Assembly: GCA_964431205.1 (NCBI GenBank)
Contig: CAYSIX010000043.1
Location: 1 to 22,384, forward strand
Direction: 5' to 3'
DNA from: CAYSIX01 sp964431205
GTDB lineage: Bacteria; Planctomycetota; Phycisphaerae; Phycisphaerales; Phycisphaeraceae
Length of the DNA stretch: 22,384 nt
Numbering within the stretch: position 1 is the stretch's first letter; each line of letters starts with the position of its first letter. The notes below the pieces were generated by a model. It saw nothing but the letters and a program-made list of their open reading frames with translations, was not told the DNA's origin and searched no databases. Below, piece after piece: positions 15,278 through 22,384 of the stretch. A program made the translations under genes and the position numbers.

Positions 15278-17039
15278 GCGACACGGCAACGATCATGACC
15301 AGGAAGTTCAGCGGCAGCCCGACCTTGAGGTAGTCGCTGTAGCGATAGCCGCCGGGACCGAACACCATAAGGTTGGTCTGGTAGCCGATGGGCGTGGCGA
15401 AGCCGGCCGAGGCCGCGATCATGATGACCGCGGCGAAGGGCATGAAGTCGACGCTGATCGACTGCGCCGCTTCGCGCGCGATGGGGTAGACCAACACCGC
15501 CGCGGCAGAGTTGGTCATCAGCTCGGTGAACAGGTTCGTCATGACGTAGACCGCCAGCAGCACGAGCATCGGGTGGTCGCCAACGACGTTGAGCATCCCT
15601 CGGGCGACGCCGCCGGCGGCGCCGGTGGTCAGCATGACCTGCCCGATTCCAAGCGCCGCGCCGATCACCAGCAGCACCTGCCAGTCCACCGATCGCTTCG
15701 CCTCCGTGGACGTGCAGCATCGTGTCACGACCATCGCACCGGCCGCGATGAACGCCGCGTTCAGCATGGTCAGCCATCCCCCCGCCACGGCGACGACCAG
15801 CCCCGCCAATATCGCCAGCGCGAACGGCGCCTTGTCGTGCCGCGGCGGCGTCGACCCCTCGACAGGGCTGACCAGGAAGAAGTCCCGGCTGTTTCGCTGT
15901 TGCTCGACGAAGTCGCGGTGCGCCTCGAGCAGCAGCGTGTCCCCGGGTTGCAACTCGATGTCACCGATCTTGCGGTTGATCCGTTGGCCGTTCCGTGCCA
16001 CCGCGATCACCGCCGCGTTGTAGTTCGTGCGAAACCGTCCCTCACGGATCGTACGCCCGACGATCGGGCAACTGTTCGACACCACCGCCTCGATCAGACA
16101 CCGTTGCGTCTGAGGGGCGTTGATCTTGAAGACCTGGTTCGTCGCCGGCGTCAGGCCCCGCATCTTGCGCAGGTCCACCACCGACTCGACGACGCCGACG
16201 AACACGAGACGATCGTTCGGCCGAAGGACCTCCGTCGGCGGCACCGCGGTGATCGCCTCTCCGTCCCGATCGATCTCGATCAGGTAGAGCTGGGGCAGGT
16301 GGCGCAACCCCGCCTGCTCGATCGTCTGTCCGATCAGCGCGCTGCCCGGCTCGACGATCATCTCGACCGTGTACTGCCGCGGGTCATCGGCGGCGCTGAG
16401 CGCGGCCTGGCGTCGGGGCAGCAGCCATCGGCCCAGCACCAGCATGTAGATCAGGCCGACGATCGCGCACGGCAGTCCCACCGCGCCGATCTCGAACAGC
16501 CCCATCCCTCCCACAGTCGGGTCCGCACTCAAGAGACCGTTGACCACCAGGTTGGTGGAGGTGCCGATCAGCGTGCACATCCCGCCCAGAATCGCCGCAT
16601 AGCTCAGCGGAATGAACAGCTTGGACGGCGCCATCCCCGACTTCTTGCACCAGTCGCTGACGACAGGCATGAACATCGCCACGATCGGCGTGTTGTTCAG
16701 AAACGCGCTGAGCACGCCCACCGGCAGCATCAGCCGCGTCTGCGCGACCAACGGGTGGCGCGGCTGACCGAGCAGCGGTTTCGTGATCAGTTGCATCGCC
16801 CCGGTCTGGCTCAAACCCGCGGCCACGACGAACAGGACCCCCACGACGATCAGGCCCTCGTTCCCAAAGCCCGCGACCATCTGGCTCGGGTCCGGAAACC
16901 GGCTCTTCGGGATCGCCCCCAGCGTCATCAGCAACGCCAACGCCCCGAGCAGCAGCGTCTCCGGCGCCGCCAGGTTGCGCAGCAGTCCGAAGGCGATCAG
17001 CCCGATGGTGGCCAACGTCACCCATGCTTCCCAGCCCAT
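15252..17039 (-). CDS. SLC13-type anion transporter with two RCK_C (TrkA-C) domains
   Basis: 595 residues. It has two blocks of membrane helices (about 1-208 and 405-595) with a cytoplasmic insert between them. The SLC13/DASS signatures are seen in each half: SAFLNNTPIV (111-120) and IGTSTNLVVNG (158-168) in the first, TNSAAAVLVYPIA (509-521) and ATPIGYQTNLMVFG (548-561) in the second. The insert holds two RCK_C domains, about 222-295 and 305-390. Transporters of this build are usually Na+-coupled carriers of sulfate or other divalent anions; the exact substrate cannot be read here. The start is fixed by AGGGAG (17046-17051), 6 bases upstream of ATG. It reads away from the 369-base gap that contains an 18-base palindrome. 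Confidence 0.93.
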   Translation of the reverse strand: MGWEAWVTLATIGLIAFGLLRNLAAPETLLLGALALLMTLGAIPKSRFPDPSQMVAGFGNEGLIVVGVLFVVAAGLSQTGAMQLITKPLLGQPRHPLVAQTRLMLPVGVLSAFLNNTPIVAMFMPVVSDWCKKSGMAPSKLFIPLSYAAILGGMCTLIGTSTNLVVNGLLSADPTVGGMGLFEIGAVGLPCAIVGLIYMLVLGRWLLPRRQAALSAADDPRQYTVEMIVEPGSALIGQTIEQAGLRHLPQLYLIEIDRDGEAITAVPPTEVLRPNDRLVFVGVVESVVDLRKMRGLTPATNQVFKINAPQTQRCLIEAVVSNSCPIVGRTIREGRFRTNYNAAVIAVARNGQRINRKIGDIELQPGDTLLLEAHRDFVEQQRNSRDFFLVSPVEGSTPPRHDKAPFALAILAGLVVAVAGGWLTMLNAAFIAAGAMVVTRCCTSTEAKRSVDWQVLLVIGAALGIGQVMLTTGAAGGVARGMLNVVGDHPMLVLLAVYVMTNLFTELMTNSAAAVLVYPIAREAAQSISVDFMPFAAVIMIAASAGFATPIGYQTNLMVFGPGGYRYSDYLKVGLPLNFLVMIVAVSLTPWIWPF

Positions 17040-17408
17040 CTGCTGCTCCCTGATCGACCGCCTGAGGATCGCTCGGCCCGGGCGGCCTCGGCGTAAGCGA
17101 CGCCGCTCGATCGACCGCTCCGACGGAGATTCTATCGGCAGCCTGTTCCGAAACGGCCAGCGCGCCGCGCGGGCGTCGAACGCTCTCTGATATCGATCCC
17201 TCGACGCAAGTGATCACCTGCGCCGACAACCACGTCCGAATAACCCGCAACGCCCGCGGCGCCGCCGATGCTTCCCGAGCAAGATCCGTCAGCCGTGGCG
17301 ATGAGGCCCCCGCTCACACCCTTTCACCCGCCGTGGTCAAGTCCCGAACGACGATGCTCGATAAGTTGTAGGGATTGGACCGCCTTGACCGCGGTTCCGG
17401 AGCGCCTG
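17040..17408. other. Divergent intergenic region, 369 bases
   Basis: No convincing gene lies here; the short open frames have no family features. The region must hold the promoters of the transporter (minus) and the small zinc ribbon (plus), but no clear -35/-10 pair was found. It contains the 18-base imperfect palindrome at 17205-17222, and a 10-base direct repeat GATCGACCGC at 17052-17061 and 17109-17118. Composition is slightly less GC-rich than the flanking genes. Confidence 0.6.
17205..17222. promoter_or_regulatory. 18-base imperfect palindrome, candidate operator
   Basis: CGCAAGTGATCACCTGCG: the inner 8 bases GTGATCAC and the outer CGCA/TGCG pair perfectly, with one mismatched position per half. 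The size and symmetry suit a dimeric regulator. It lies 166 bases upstream of the transporter start and 187 bases upstream of the zinc-ribbon start. No regulator gene is adjacent, and its role is an inference. Confidence 0.35.
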
Positions 17409-17603
17409 ATGGCCACGACCATCGTGAGAATGATCTGCCCCAATCTGAATTGCCGCAAGGTGCTGTCCGTTCCGCCGACAGCGCGGGGCAAGACGGTGCG
17501 CTGCCGGAACTGTGGGATGCGGATCCACGTGCCGGCCCCGGCGAAGCGGCCCGAGCCGGAAGCAGACGCCGCGGTCGTGGAACGTGAGAAGCCCGCTGAC
17601 TGA
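17409..17603 (+). CDS. Small zinc-ribbon protein
   Basis: 64 residues. Four cysteines C10, C15, C32 and C35 (C-x4-C-x16-C-x2-C) form a zinc ribbon similar to the MJ0042/zinc-finger heads of larger planctomycete and delta-proteobacterial proteins: ICPNLNCRKVLSVPPTARGK then VRCRNCGMRIHVP. The rest is a Pro/Glu/Ala-rich acidic tail with no helix or domain. ATG 17409 is chosen because GGAG (17399-17402) is 6 bases upstream; the frame is open back to 17268, but this extra part has no coding character. Usually this ribbon is fused to a longer protein, so a stand-alone form is a little unusual. The role is unknown; nucleic-acid or protein binding is possible. Confidence 0.7.
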   Translation: MATTIVRMICPNLNCRKVLSVPPTARGKTVRCRNCGMRIHVPAPAKRPEPEADAAVVEREKPAD

Positions 17604-17605
17604 TC

Positions 17606-17642
17606 CGCGTGGCGTCACGCGCCTGGCCGGAGTTTACCGGCC
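17606..17642. terminator. Two tandem hairpins in a convergent gap
   Basis: CGCGTG-GCGT-CACGCG (17606-17621) and GGCCGG-AGTTTA-CCGGCC (17625-17642) lie back to back in the 57 bases between the convergent zinc-ribbon and FHA genes. Neither has a T-run on either strand, so intrinsic termination is not certain; they could still act as a two-way end or as RNA 3' ends. Confidence 0.4.
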
Positions 17643-17660
17643 CCAAATCCCATCACACGA

Positions 17661-18200
17661 TCACGATGGCGAGGTTCGATCCTCGGCCTCGTCCGGTTCA
17701 TCGTCCGGAAAAGTCCACGTCGTCGTCGTGTCCTGCTCCAGCTCCGCACGCGCCAGCCGGTCCAGCGCGGCCACGGGGTCGTCGAGCTCGACGGCTTCAA
17801 CGGTGTCGGCGTCGCCCGACGACGTCGCCTCCACGCCGCGTGATCGCTCCGCTGGCTCTGACTCCGGCTCGGTCGAGTCCGGCAACGCCCGAAGAGGCTC
17901 GGCCGGTTTCCCATCGATCACCACCGTAAACGAAACCGGCCCGACGGTGATCGTGTCGCCCGCCGCCAACTCCGCCCGTTCCACGCGGGTATGATTGTGA
18001 AACGTGCCGTTGCTCGAGCCGAGGTCCCGCAGAACCACGCGCGGCGGGTCGATCCGAAGCTCGCAATGCTCTCGCGAAACCGAGGGCACCGGCACCCGCA
18101 GGTCACACGTGTGACGCCGACCGATCACGATCCGGTCACTCCGCAACGGGAAGTCATGCCGGCTGCCGTCGGATTTGAACATGACCAGCGAGACGTTCAT
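17661..18200 (-). CDS. FHA-domain protein with acidic tail
   Basis: 179 residues. The FHA domain spans about 2-95 and shows all key positions: IGRRHTCDLRV (26-36), SREHC (42-46), LGSSNGTFHN (60-69), and a closing ITVGPVSFTV strand. FHA domains bind phosphothreonine, so the protein probably reads a Ser/Thr kinase signal; no kinase gene is in the window. Residues 100-179 are acidic, Ser/Thr/Glu/Asp-rich and probably unstructured. No signal peptide or helix. ATG 18200 is chosen because the FHA fold begins directly at MNVSLVMFKSDG; a TTG start at 18239 would only add unconserved residues. The start codon overlaps that proposed for the divergent hemW gene. Confidence 0.9.
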   Translation of the reverse strand: MNVSLVMFKSDGSRHDFPLRSDRIVIGRRHTCDLRVPVPSVSREHCELRIDPPRVVLRDLGSSNGTFHNHTRVERAELAAGDTITVGPVSFTVVIDGKPAEPLRALPDSTEPESEPAERSRGVEATSSGDADTVEAVELDDPVAALDRLARAELEQDTTTTWTFPDDEPDEAEDRTSPS

Positions 18201-19434
18201 GACGAGCTCTCGAACGACCGAAGTGACGGCCACCGTCAATTCGGAGTCTAGCCCCGCCCTTCCATCGCATCAACAAACGCCAACCCACCTGCGCGCCGAC
18301 CAGGCCCCCTCAACGATCCACGGCCTCTATCTCCACGTGCCGTTCTGCTTTCACAAGTGCCACTATTGTGACTTTTACAGTCTCGTCGATGGGCCGGGTC
18401 GCGATCGGCAGGGCGCGTTCGTCGACGCGATGATTCTAGAACTTGACCGCGTCACGGAGACGTACCGCCCGCGGCCCGAGACCCTGTTCGTCGGCGGCGG
18501 CACCCCCACGCTGCTCCGCCCGGATCTCTGGCGCCGGCTGCTCCATCGCCTCTCCGAGCTGGGCCTGCTCCACGAAGTCGTTGAGTTCACCGTTGAAGCG
18601 AACCCCGAGACCGTGACCGACGAGCTGGCCGCAGCCCTCGCCGCCGGAGGCGTCAACCGTGTATCGATCGGCGCCCAGTCCTTCGACCGGGACCTGCTCC
18701 AGCGTCTGGAACGGTGGCACGAACCGGAGAACGTCGGCCGCGCCGTGGACCGGTTCCGCACGGCCGGCATCGACAACATCAACCTCGACCTGATCTTCGC
18801 CATTCCCGGTCAGACGTTGGAACAGCTCGACGCCGACCTCGACGCCGCGCTCGCCCTCGAGCCGACGCACCTGTCCTGCTACAGCCTGATCTTTGAGCCG
18901 AACACGCCGCTGACGCGAAAGCTCCAGCTTGGTCGCGTCCGCCAGGCGGGCGAAGACCTTGAACGGGCCCTGTACGAGCGTGTGATCGAGCGACTGGCTG
19001 ACGCCGGGTATGAGCACTACGAGGTCTCGAACTGGTGTCGTCCGGGCCGACCGTGCAGGCACAACCTCATGTATTGGCGTAATGAGAACTGGTTGGGCAT
19101 CGGGCCGTCCGCGGCCAGTCACGTCGCCGGCTGGCGATGGAAGAACGAGCCGCACCTCGGACGGTACCTCTCCGGCGCACCGACGACCCCCGTCACGGAT
19201 CTCGAGCACCTGCCGCGTGCGGCGCGGGTTGGCGAGGCGCTGATGCTCGGCCTGCGCCTGCGTCAGGGAGTCGATCTTGCCTGGCTGGACTCCCAGCTTG
19301 AGCCCGAGGACGAACGGCGACGGACAATCGACGAGCTGATCGATGCCGGCCTGCTTGAAAAGAGTGACGCACGGTTGCGCCTCACGGATACGGGCCTCTT
19401 CGTCGCCGACGGCGTGCTCGCCGGACTTCTGTGA
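18199..19434 (+). CDS. hemW: Radical SAM heme chaperone HemW
   Basis: 411 residues from ATG 18199. The radical SAM cluster motif is C50-x3-C54-x2-C57 in VPFCFHKCHYCDFYS, preceded by GLYLH. Then come FVGGGTPTLL (SAM binding), EANPETV, RVSIGAQSF, NLDLIFAIPGQT, LSCYSLIFEPNTPL, and the HemW C-terminal domain with EHYEVSNW and RHNLMYWRNENWLGIGPSA. HemW binds heme and inserts it into target proteins, and belongs to the family once called oxygen-independent coproporphyrinogen oxidase-like. The CX3CX2C motif followed by DFYS rather than the extra Cys of HemN favours HemW. The start is uncertain: ATG 18181, ATG 18199 and GTG 18223 are all in frame and none has a good Shine-Dalgarno; only GTG 18223 avoids overlap with the FHA gene. 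The roughly 40 residues before the motif are unconserved. Confidence 0.93.
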   Translation: MTSSRTTEVTATVNSESSPALPSHQQTPTHLRADQAPSTIHGLYLHVPFCFHKCHYCDFYSLVDGPGRDRQGAFVDAMILELDRVTETYRPRPETLFVGGGTPTLLRPDLWRRLLHRLSELGLLHEVVEFTVEANPETVTDELAAALAAGGVNRVSIGAQSFDRDLLQRLERWHEPENVGRAVDRFRTAGIDNINLDLIFAIPGQTLEQLDADLDAALALEPTHLSCYSLIFEPNTPLTRKLQLGRVRQAGEDLERALYERVIERLADAGYEHYEVSNWCRPGRPCRHNLMYWRNENWLGIGPSAASHVAGWRWKNEPHLGRYLSGAPTTPVTDLEHLPRAARVGEALMLGLRLRQGVDLAWLDSQLEPEDERRRTIDELIDAGLLEKSDARLRLTDTGLFVADGVLAGLL

Positions 19435-19486
19435 GGTCGAATGTGCTTATGATGCAGCGGGATTGAGGCGATCCGAGGGCAGGTCC

Positions 19487-20488
19487 ATGTCGCTCGACAC
19501 GAAGCTCGAGTTGATCGGGATGATCGTCGTCGTCACCGCGCTGCTCTTTGCGCTGCTTGGGCTGTGGGCGGTGTGTCGGGCGATCTCGCGGGTGCTGGAC
19601 CGGCGGCCGCGCGAGTCGGTGCGTTGTTCGAAGTGCTGGTACGACCTGCGTGGCATTACGGCGGGCGACTGCCCGGAGTGCGGACTGGACCTGACCCGGG
19701 CCGGCGTCTGGCCGCCCGGCAAACCCGTGCGCCGGCACTGGGTCAACGCATTGGGATTCTGGACCGCCGCGATCCTGATCCTCGCAGTCCCGGGGACGTG
19801 GTATTTCTATCAGGCGACCCGCGTGGTGACGTACTCGCTCAACGTAAGAGTGCAGGAGTCAGGGGATGGGGCCGATTGGGCGTTCACTGGCACCCGGTCA
19901 GGTGAAAAAGTGAAGTGGCCTCTTGTGCCCCTTGGGAGCGTTCAACCAACGGCCATGTCTATCGTGCTTCGCGACGCCGACCCGCAAGGAATTCTCTGGT
20001 ACGAGCTTGACGCCCGCACCGGCGTGCCAGTCGGCACACCCTATTTCACTGGACCGCAGCCGCCACTTCCCACCGGACCGCTCACGCGCAACATCCTCAT
20101 TCAGCAGTGGAAGGCGACGACCGGTCAGGACCCGGATACGGAAATGACGGCGCATATGGAAACGGCGGTCGAGGTGCTGGAGGCGATGCTCGACATAAAA
20201 TCGCTGGCCGCTGACATGGACGAGGCGACCTCGGCATGGTGGACCGCGCGCCTAAAACAACTTTCTTCACCACGGCACAGACTCAACGTGAGTACGGGGA
20301 CCTACGGCAGCGAGGCCGCGCCACTTTGGGTGGCCTGCGTGCCGACCTTGTTCGCTTTCATCGTCTGGCTGATCGGCTGCGTAGCGATCACCCTGTGGTT
20401 CCGCAGGCGGAGCCTGGCGCGATGGGCAGAAGTGCAAGTCGCGGCCTCGACCGAGAGCGCCAGCGTCTCCGGACCATCATCGGCGTGA
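19487..20488 (+). CDS. Zinc-ribbon membrane protein of unknown function
   Basis: 333 residues. Helices at about 9-31, 90-108 and 280-304. Between the first two lies a zinc ribbon C47-x2-C50-x11-C62-x2-C65 in CSKCWYDLRG..DCPECGLDL, a pattern I associate with many uncharacterised membrane proteins of Phycisphaerae. The stretch between the second and third helices is soluble, about 170 residues, and matches no domain I recognise. ATG 19487 is chosen because GAGGG (19475-19479) is 7 bases upstream; the frame extends back to 19343 but this would overlap hemW. It starts 52 bases after hemW and may be co-transcribed. It is Met- and Lys-poor like its neighbours. Function unknown. Confidence 0.82.
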   Translation: MSLDTKLELIGMIVVVTALLFALLGLWAVCRAISRVLDRRPRESVRCSKCWYDLRGITAGDCPECGLDLTRAGVWPPGKPVRRHWVNALGFWTAAILILAVPGTWYFYQATRVVTYSLNVRVQESGDGADWAFTGTRSGEKVKWPLVPLGSVQPTAMSIVLRDADPQGILWYELDARTGVPVGTPYFTGPQPPLPTGPLTRNILIQQWKATTGQDPDTEMTAHMETAVEVLEAMLDIKSLAADMDEATSAWWTARLKQLSSPRHRLNVSTGTYGSEAAPLWVACVPTLFAFIVWLIGCVAITLWFRRRSLARWAEVQVAASTESASVSGPSSA

Positions 20489-20494
20489 CGGACC

Positions 20495-20534
20495 GGCCGC
20501 GCGGCGGCTCTGAGCATGCCCCGCCGCGGCGGCC
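20495..20534. terminator. GC-rich hairpin in the convergent gap before secA
   Basis: The arms GGCCGCGCGGC (20495-20505) and GCCGCGGCGGCC (20523-20534) pair with one bulged base and a loop of 17 bases. It lies in the 50-base gap between the convergent zinc-ribbon membrane protein and secA. There is no T-run on either strand, so a terminator role is only probable. Confidence 0.35.
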
Positions 20535-20538
20535 GCCC

Positions 20539-22384
20539 TCATCGGCTCTTGCGCTTGCGCTGCTTCGTGCGCGTCCCGCCGGACTTGCGTTCGCGGGCCT
20601 CGGCGGCGCGGCGCTGCTTGCGCGTCATGGGGCGTGCGGCGCGACCGCCGGCACGGTCGGCGGCGTCGAGGTCGGCGCGTTGCTCGGCCGTCCCGGCGTC
20701 GGCCTGGCTCGAAGCGCCGCCGGCCGCCGTCCCGGCCGCCACGCCCGCCCCCGCCGGCGCCGTCTCGTGCTGCGCCCGCTGCTGGTCGCCGTACGCGCTG
20801 CGCACCTGGACGTTCGGCGTCAGCCGCGCCCGGAAGATCAGCTCCGTCACGCGATCGCGCACCGTCCGCTGCATCTCCTGGAACTGGTTGGCGCCCTCGC
20901 GCTTGTACTCGATCCGCGGATCGCGCTCCGCGTAGCCACGCAGACCCACCGAATCCTTGAGCTGATCCATCGCGTAGAGGTGGTCCTTCCACGCGTTGTC
21001 GAGGATCTGCAGCAGCACGAACCGCTCGAGCTGCGTCAGCTCCACACGCATCGCCTCGCGCGCCCGTCCCATCACAAACGCCTTGCGCTCGTCCGCGTCG
21101 TCGGGCAGCTCGTCCTCGTCCACGGCGACGTTGAACCGCTGCCGCATCCACGCGATCAACGCTTCGGTGTCGCCGCCAATCTCGCCGAGCTTCTGCTCGA
21201 CCTGCTCGCGGAGCTTGCCCTGCTCGAGCCACTGCTCGGCCATCGCGATCAGGCGCTCCTGGACCTCCCGGCCGTTGAGCCCGACGACGGTTTCGGGCGT
21301 CCATCCCGCCTCGAACCGCTGATTCGCCCACGTCACGAGCTGATTGATCGCCCAGTTCTGATCCTGCTGAGCGCCCTGGAACACGACCTCGAGGATGAAC
21401 TCGACGGGGTAGGTGATCTCCCGGCGGCGGTAGGCGTCTCGCGCCTGGGCCAGGATCTGCTCGCCGGCCTGCTCCATGCCGAGCTTGTCCAGCTCCTCGG
21501 GCACCAGCTCGATCCCGAACTTGTTCCGCGCCCAGTTCGCCAGGGCGCGTGTGCCGTAGTGGGGAACCAGGAACTTCTCCAGCCCCGAGAGGTCCTTGCG
21601 GTCGATCTGTTCGATCGCGGCCTCGGTCAGCTCCTGCGCCACCTCGGCCGGGTTCATCTCGCGGAGGCGATTCTGCTTCAGGTCCACGTTGAAGCGGCTC
21701 ATCGCCCACTGCGACAGGCCCTTGAGGTCCCACTCGTCCGGCGGGACGTCGTGAGACATGTACTCGCCGAGCGTGACGTCGATCGTCTGCTGCACCTCGT
21801 GCCGAGCCGCCTTTCGCACGATCTCCTGCAGCTCCTCCAGGTCGTCGAGGCGGATCTTCGCCGGGTCCACGCTCACGTCCAGGTTCTGCCGGCACCACTC
21901 GGCGACCTGCGTCGCCACGTAGTCCGTCGTCATGTACGTCTCGACGGCGTCGACCACCGCGTCACCGATGTAGTCGAAGATGATCCGGCTGACGTTGCGT
22001 CCCTCGAGCACCTCCTGGCGGATCCCGTAGAACGCGTTGCGCTGGTACTCCATCACCTCGTCGTACTCGAGCAGGTTCTTGCGGATCTCGAAGTTCCGCT
22101 CCTCGACCTTTTTCTGGGCGTTCTCGATGCCGCGGTTGACCCACTTGTGCTCGACGACCATCTCGTCATCGCCGGCCAGGCGACTCATCGCCTTGAGCAC
22201 CCATTCGCCCATGAACAGCCGCAGCAGCTCATCCTCGAACGACAGGAAGAAGCGCGAGCTGCCGGGGTCGCCCTGCCGGCCGCAGCGACCACGGAGCTGG
22301 TTGTCGATCCGGCGGGATTCGTGGCGTTCCGTACCGAGCACGTGCAGGCCGCCCAGCCCGGGCACGCCCTTGCCCAGAACAATG
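20539..22384 (-). CDS. secA: Preprotein translocase ATPase SecA, C-terminal part (N-terminus beyond window)
   Basis: 614 residues are visible and the frame runs off the right edge, so the N-terminal ATPase half and the start are missing. The visible part begins inside the second nucleotide-binding domain: LHVLGTERHESRRIDNQLRG, GRQGDPGSSRFF, then FEDELLRLF, KWVNRGIENAQKKVEERNFE and RKNLLEYDEVMEYQR of the scaffold helix. The two-helix finger and following segment (LDNAWKDHLYAMDQLKDSVG, then YKREG) come near the end. SecA drives proteins through the SecYEG channel at the membrane. Between scaffold and finger there are about 250 more residues than in E. coli SecA, built from repeats (see the repeat entry). 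The C-terminus is an Ala/Gly/Thr-rich linker and a Lys/Arg-rich tail; the zinc-binding Cys motif found in many SecAs is absent. Confidence 0.97.
   Translation of the reverse strand, partial: IVLGKGVPGLGGLHVLGTERHESRRIDNQLRGRCGRQGDPGSSRFFLSFEDELLRLFMGEWVLKAMSRLAGDDEMVVEHKWVNRGIENAQKKVEERNFEIRKNLLEYDEVMEYQRNAFYGIRQEVLEGRNVSRIIFDYIGDAVVDAVETYMTTDYVATQVAEWCRQNLDVSVDPAKIRLDDLEELQEIVRKAARHEVQQTIDVTLGEYMSHDVPPDEWDLKGLSQWAMSRFNVDLKQNRLREMNPAEVAQELTEAAIEQIDRKDLSGLEKFLVPHYGTRALANWARNKFGIELVPEELDKLGMEQAGEQILAQARDAYRRREITYPVEFILEVVFQGAQQDQNWAINQLVTWANQRFEAGWTPETVVGLNGREVQERLIAMAEQWLEQGKLREQVEQKLGEIGGDTEALIAWMRQRFNVAVDEDELPDDADERKAFVMGRAREAMRVELTQLERFVLLQILDNAWKDHLYAMDQLKDSVGLRGYAERDPRIEYKREGANQFQEMQRTVRDRVTELIFRARLTPNVQVRSAYGDQQRAQHETAPAGAGVAAGTAAGGASSQADAGTAEQRADLDAADRAGGRAARPMTRKQRRAAEARERKSGGTRTKQRKRKSR
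21037..21906 (-). repeat. secA: Five tandem helical-wing-like modules inside SecA
   Basis: Five stretches with the same pattern, Leu/Val-x2-Trp-x3-(R/N)-(F/L)-x-(V/I/A), then a charged turn and a long amphipathic helix, recur every 58-68 residues. Their tryptophans are at visible-protein positions (from the GTG codon at 22365) W157, W220, W278, W346 and W406; examples are LSQWAMSRFNVDL, LANWARNKFGIEL and LIAWMRQRFNVAV. The third unit aligns best with the single E. coli helical-wing segment (its ILAQARDAYRRRE against the ILAQSIEVYQRKE type). The five are too diverged at DNA level to be a recent duplication. Confidence 0.7.

Noticed and set aside
14783..15289. N-terminal extension of the D-lyxose isomerase-like gene
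   Set aside because: It overlaps the divergent DciA gene antisense, has no cupin-family similarity, and a perfect AAGGAGG marks the internal ATG.
15240..17096. A 618-codon open frame on the plus strand, longer than the transporter it lies opposite
   Set aside because: The translation is rich in His, Arg, Gln and Asp with no domain or membrane pattern, typical of an antisense shadow in GC-rich DNA. The minus-strand frame has clear SLC13 and RCK_C motifs.
20477..21898. A 473-codon minus-strand frame overlapping secA in another phase
   Set aside because: Arg/Gly/Ala-rich with no family features; the SecA frame is conserved along its full length.

Overview
The window is GC-rich and tightly packed with genes. 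It looks like a chromosome piece from a planctomycete, most likely class Phycisphaerae. The basis is a PEP-CTERM secreted protein, a MoxR/DUF58/BatA/VWA gene train of the planctomycete type, short cysteine-pair zinc ribbons (one of the form CSKCWYDLRG..CPECG), and a SecA with a greatly enlarged C-terminal half. This is an inference from gene content; there is no rRNA or other phylogenetic marker here. I saw no tRNA, insertion sequence, CRISPR array or prophage.

Region 1 (1-10232, all minus strand) is one long operon read right to left. It starts with an exported retropepsin/TPR/thioredoxin-like protein, then a membrane protein with a long disordered tail, a MoxR AAA ATPase, a DUF58 VWA protein, a BatA-like membrane protein, and a large membrane protein with VWA and glutamine-amidotransferase-like domains that runs off the left edge. 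Junctions overlap or nearly touch (7, 42, 8, 10 and 2 bases). MoxR-type ATPases usually act with VWA proteins in assembling or remodelling complexes at the membrane, and this operon probably does that. Its two uppermost genes are unusual.

Region 2 (10233-11495) holds a divergent control region with a consensus TATAAT and an inverted repeat, the PEP-CTERM protein on the plus strand, and a very clear intrinsic terminator.

Region 3 (11506-14782) looks like a small sugar/catabolic locus. On the plus strand a cytosolic-carboxypeptidase-like M14 enzyme overlaps rhaM (L-rhamnose mutarotase) by ATGA. On the minus strand a D-lyxose ketol-isomerase-like cupin is followed by a DUF4432 (aldose-epimerase-like) protein.

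Region 4 (14876-20488) contains household genes: a DciA/DUF721 protein, an SLC13-type transporter with two RCK_C domains, a 64-residue zinc ribbon, an FHA-domain protein, hemW, and a zinc-ribbon membrane protein. An 18-base imperfect palindrome lies in the 369-base divergent gap beside the transporter.

Region 5 (20539-22384) is the C-terminal part of secA on the minus strand, cut by the right edge. Its helical-wing region appears as about five tandem copies of one module, and it ends in a basic tail instead of the usual zinc-binding motif. This is the most striking feature of the window.
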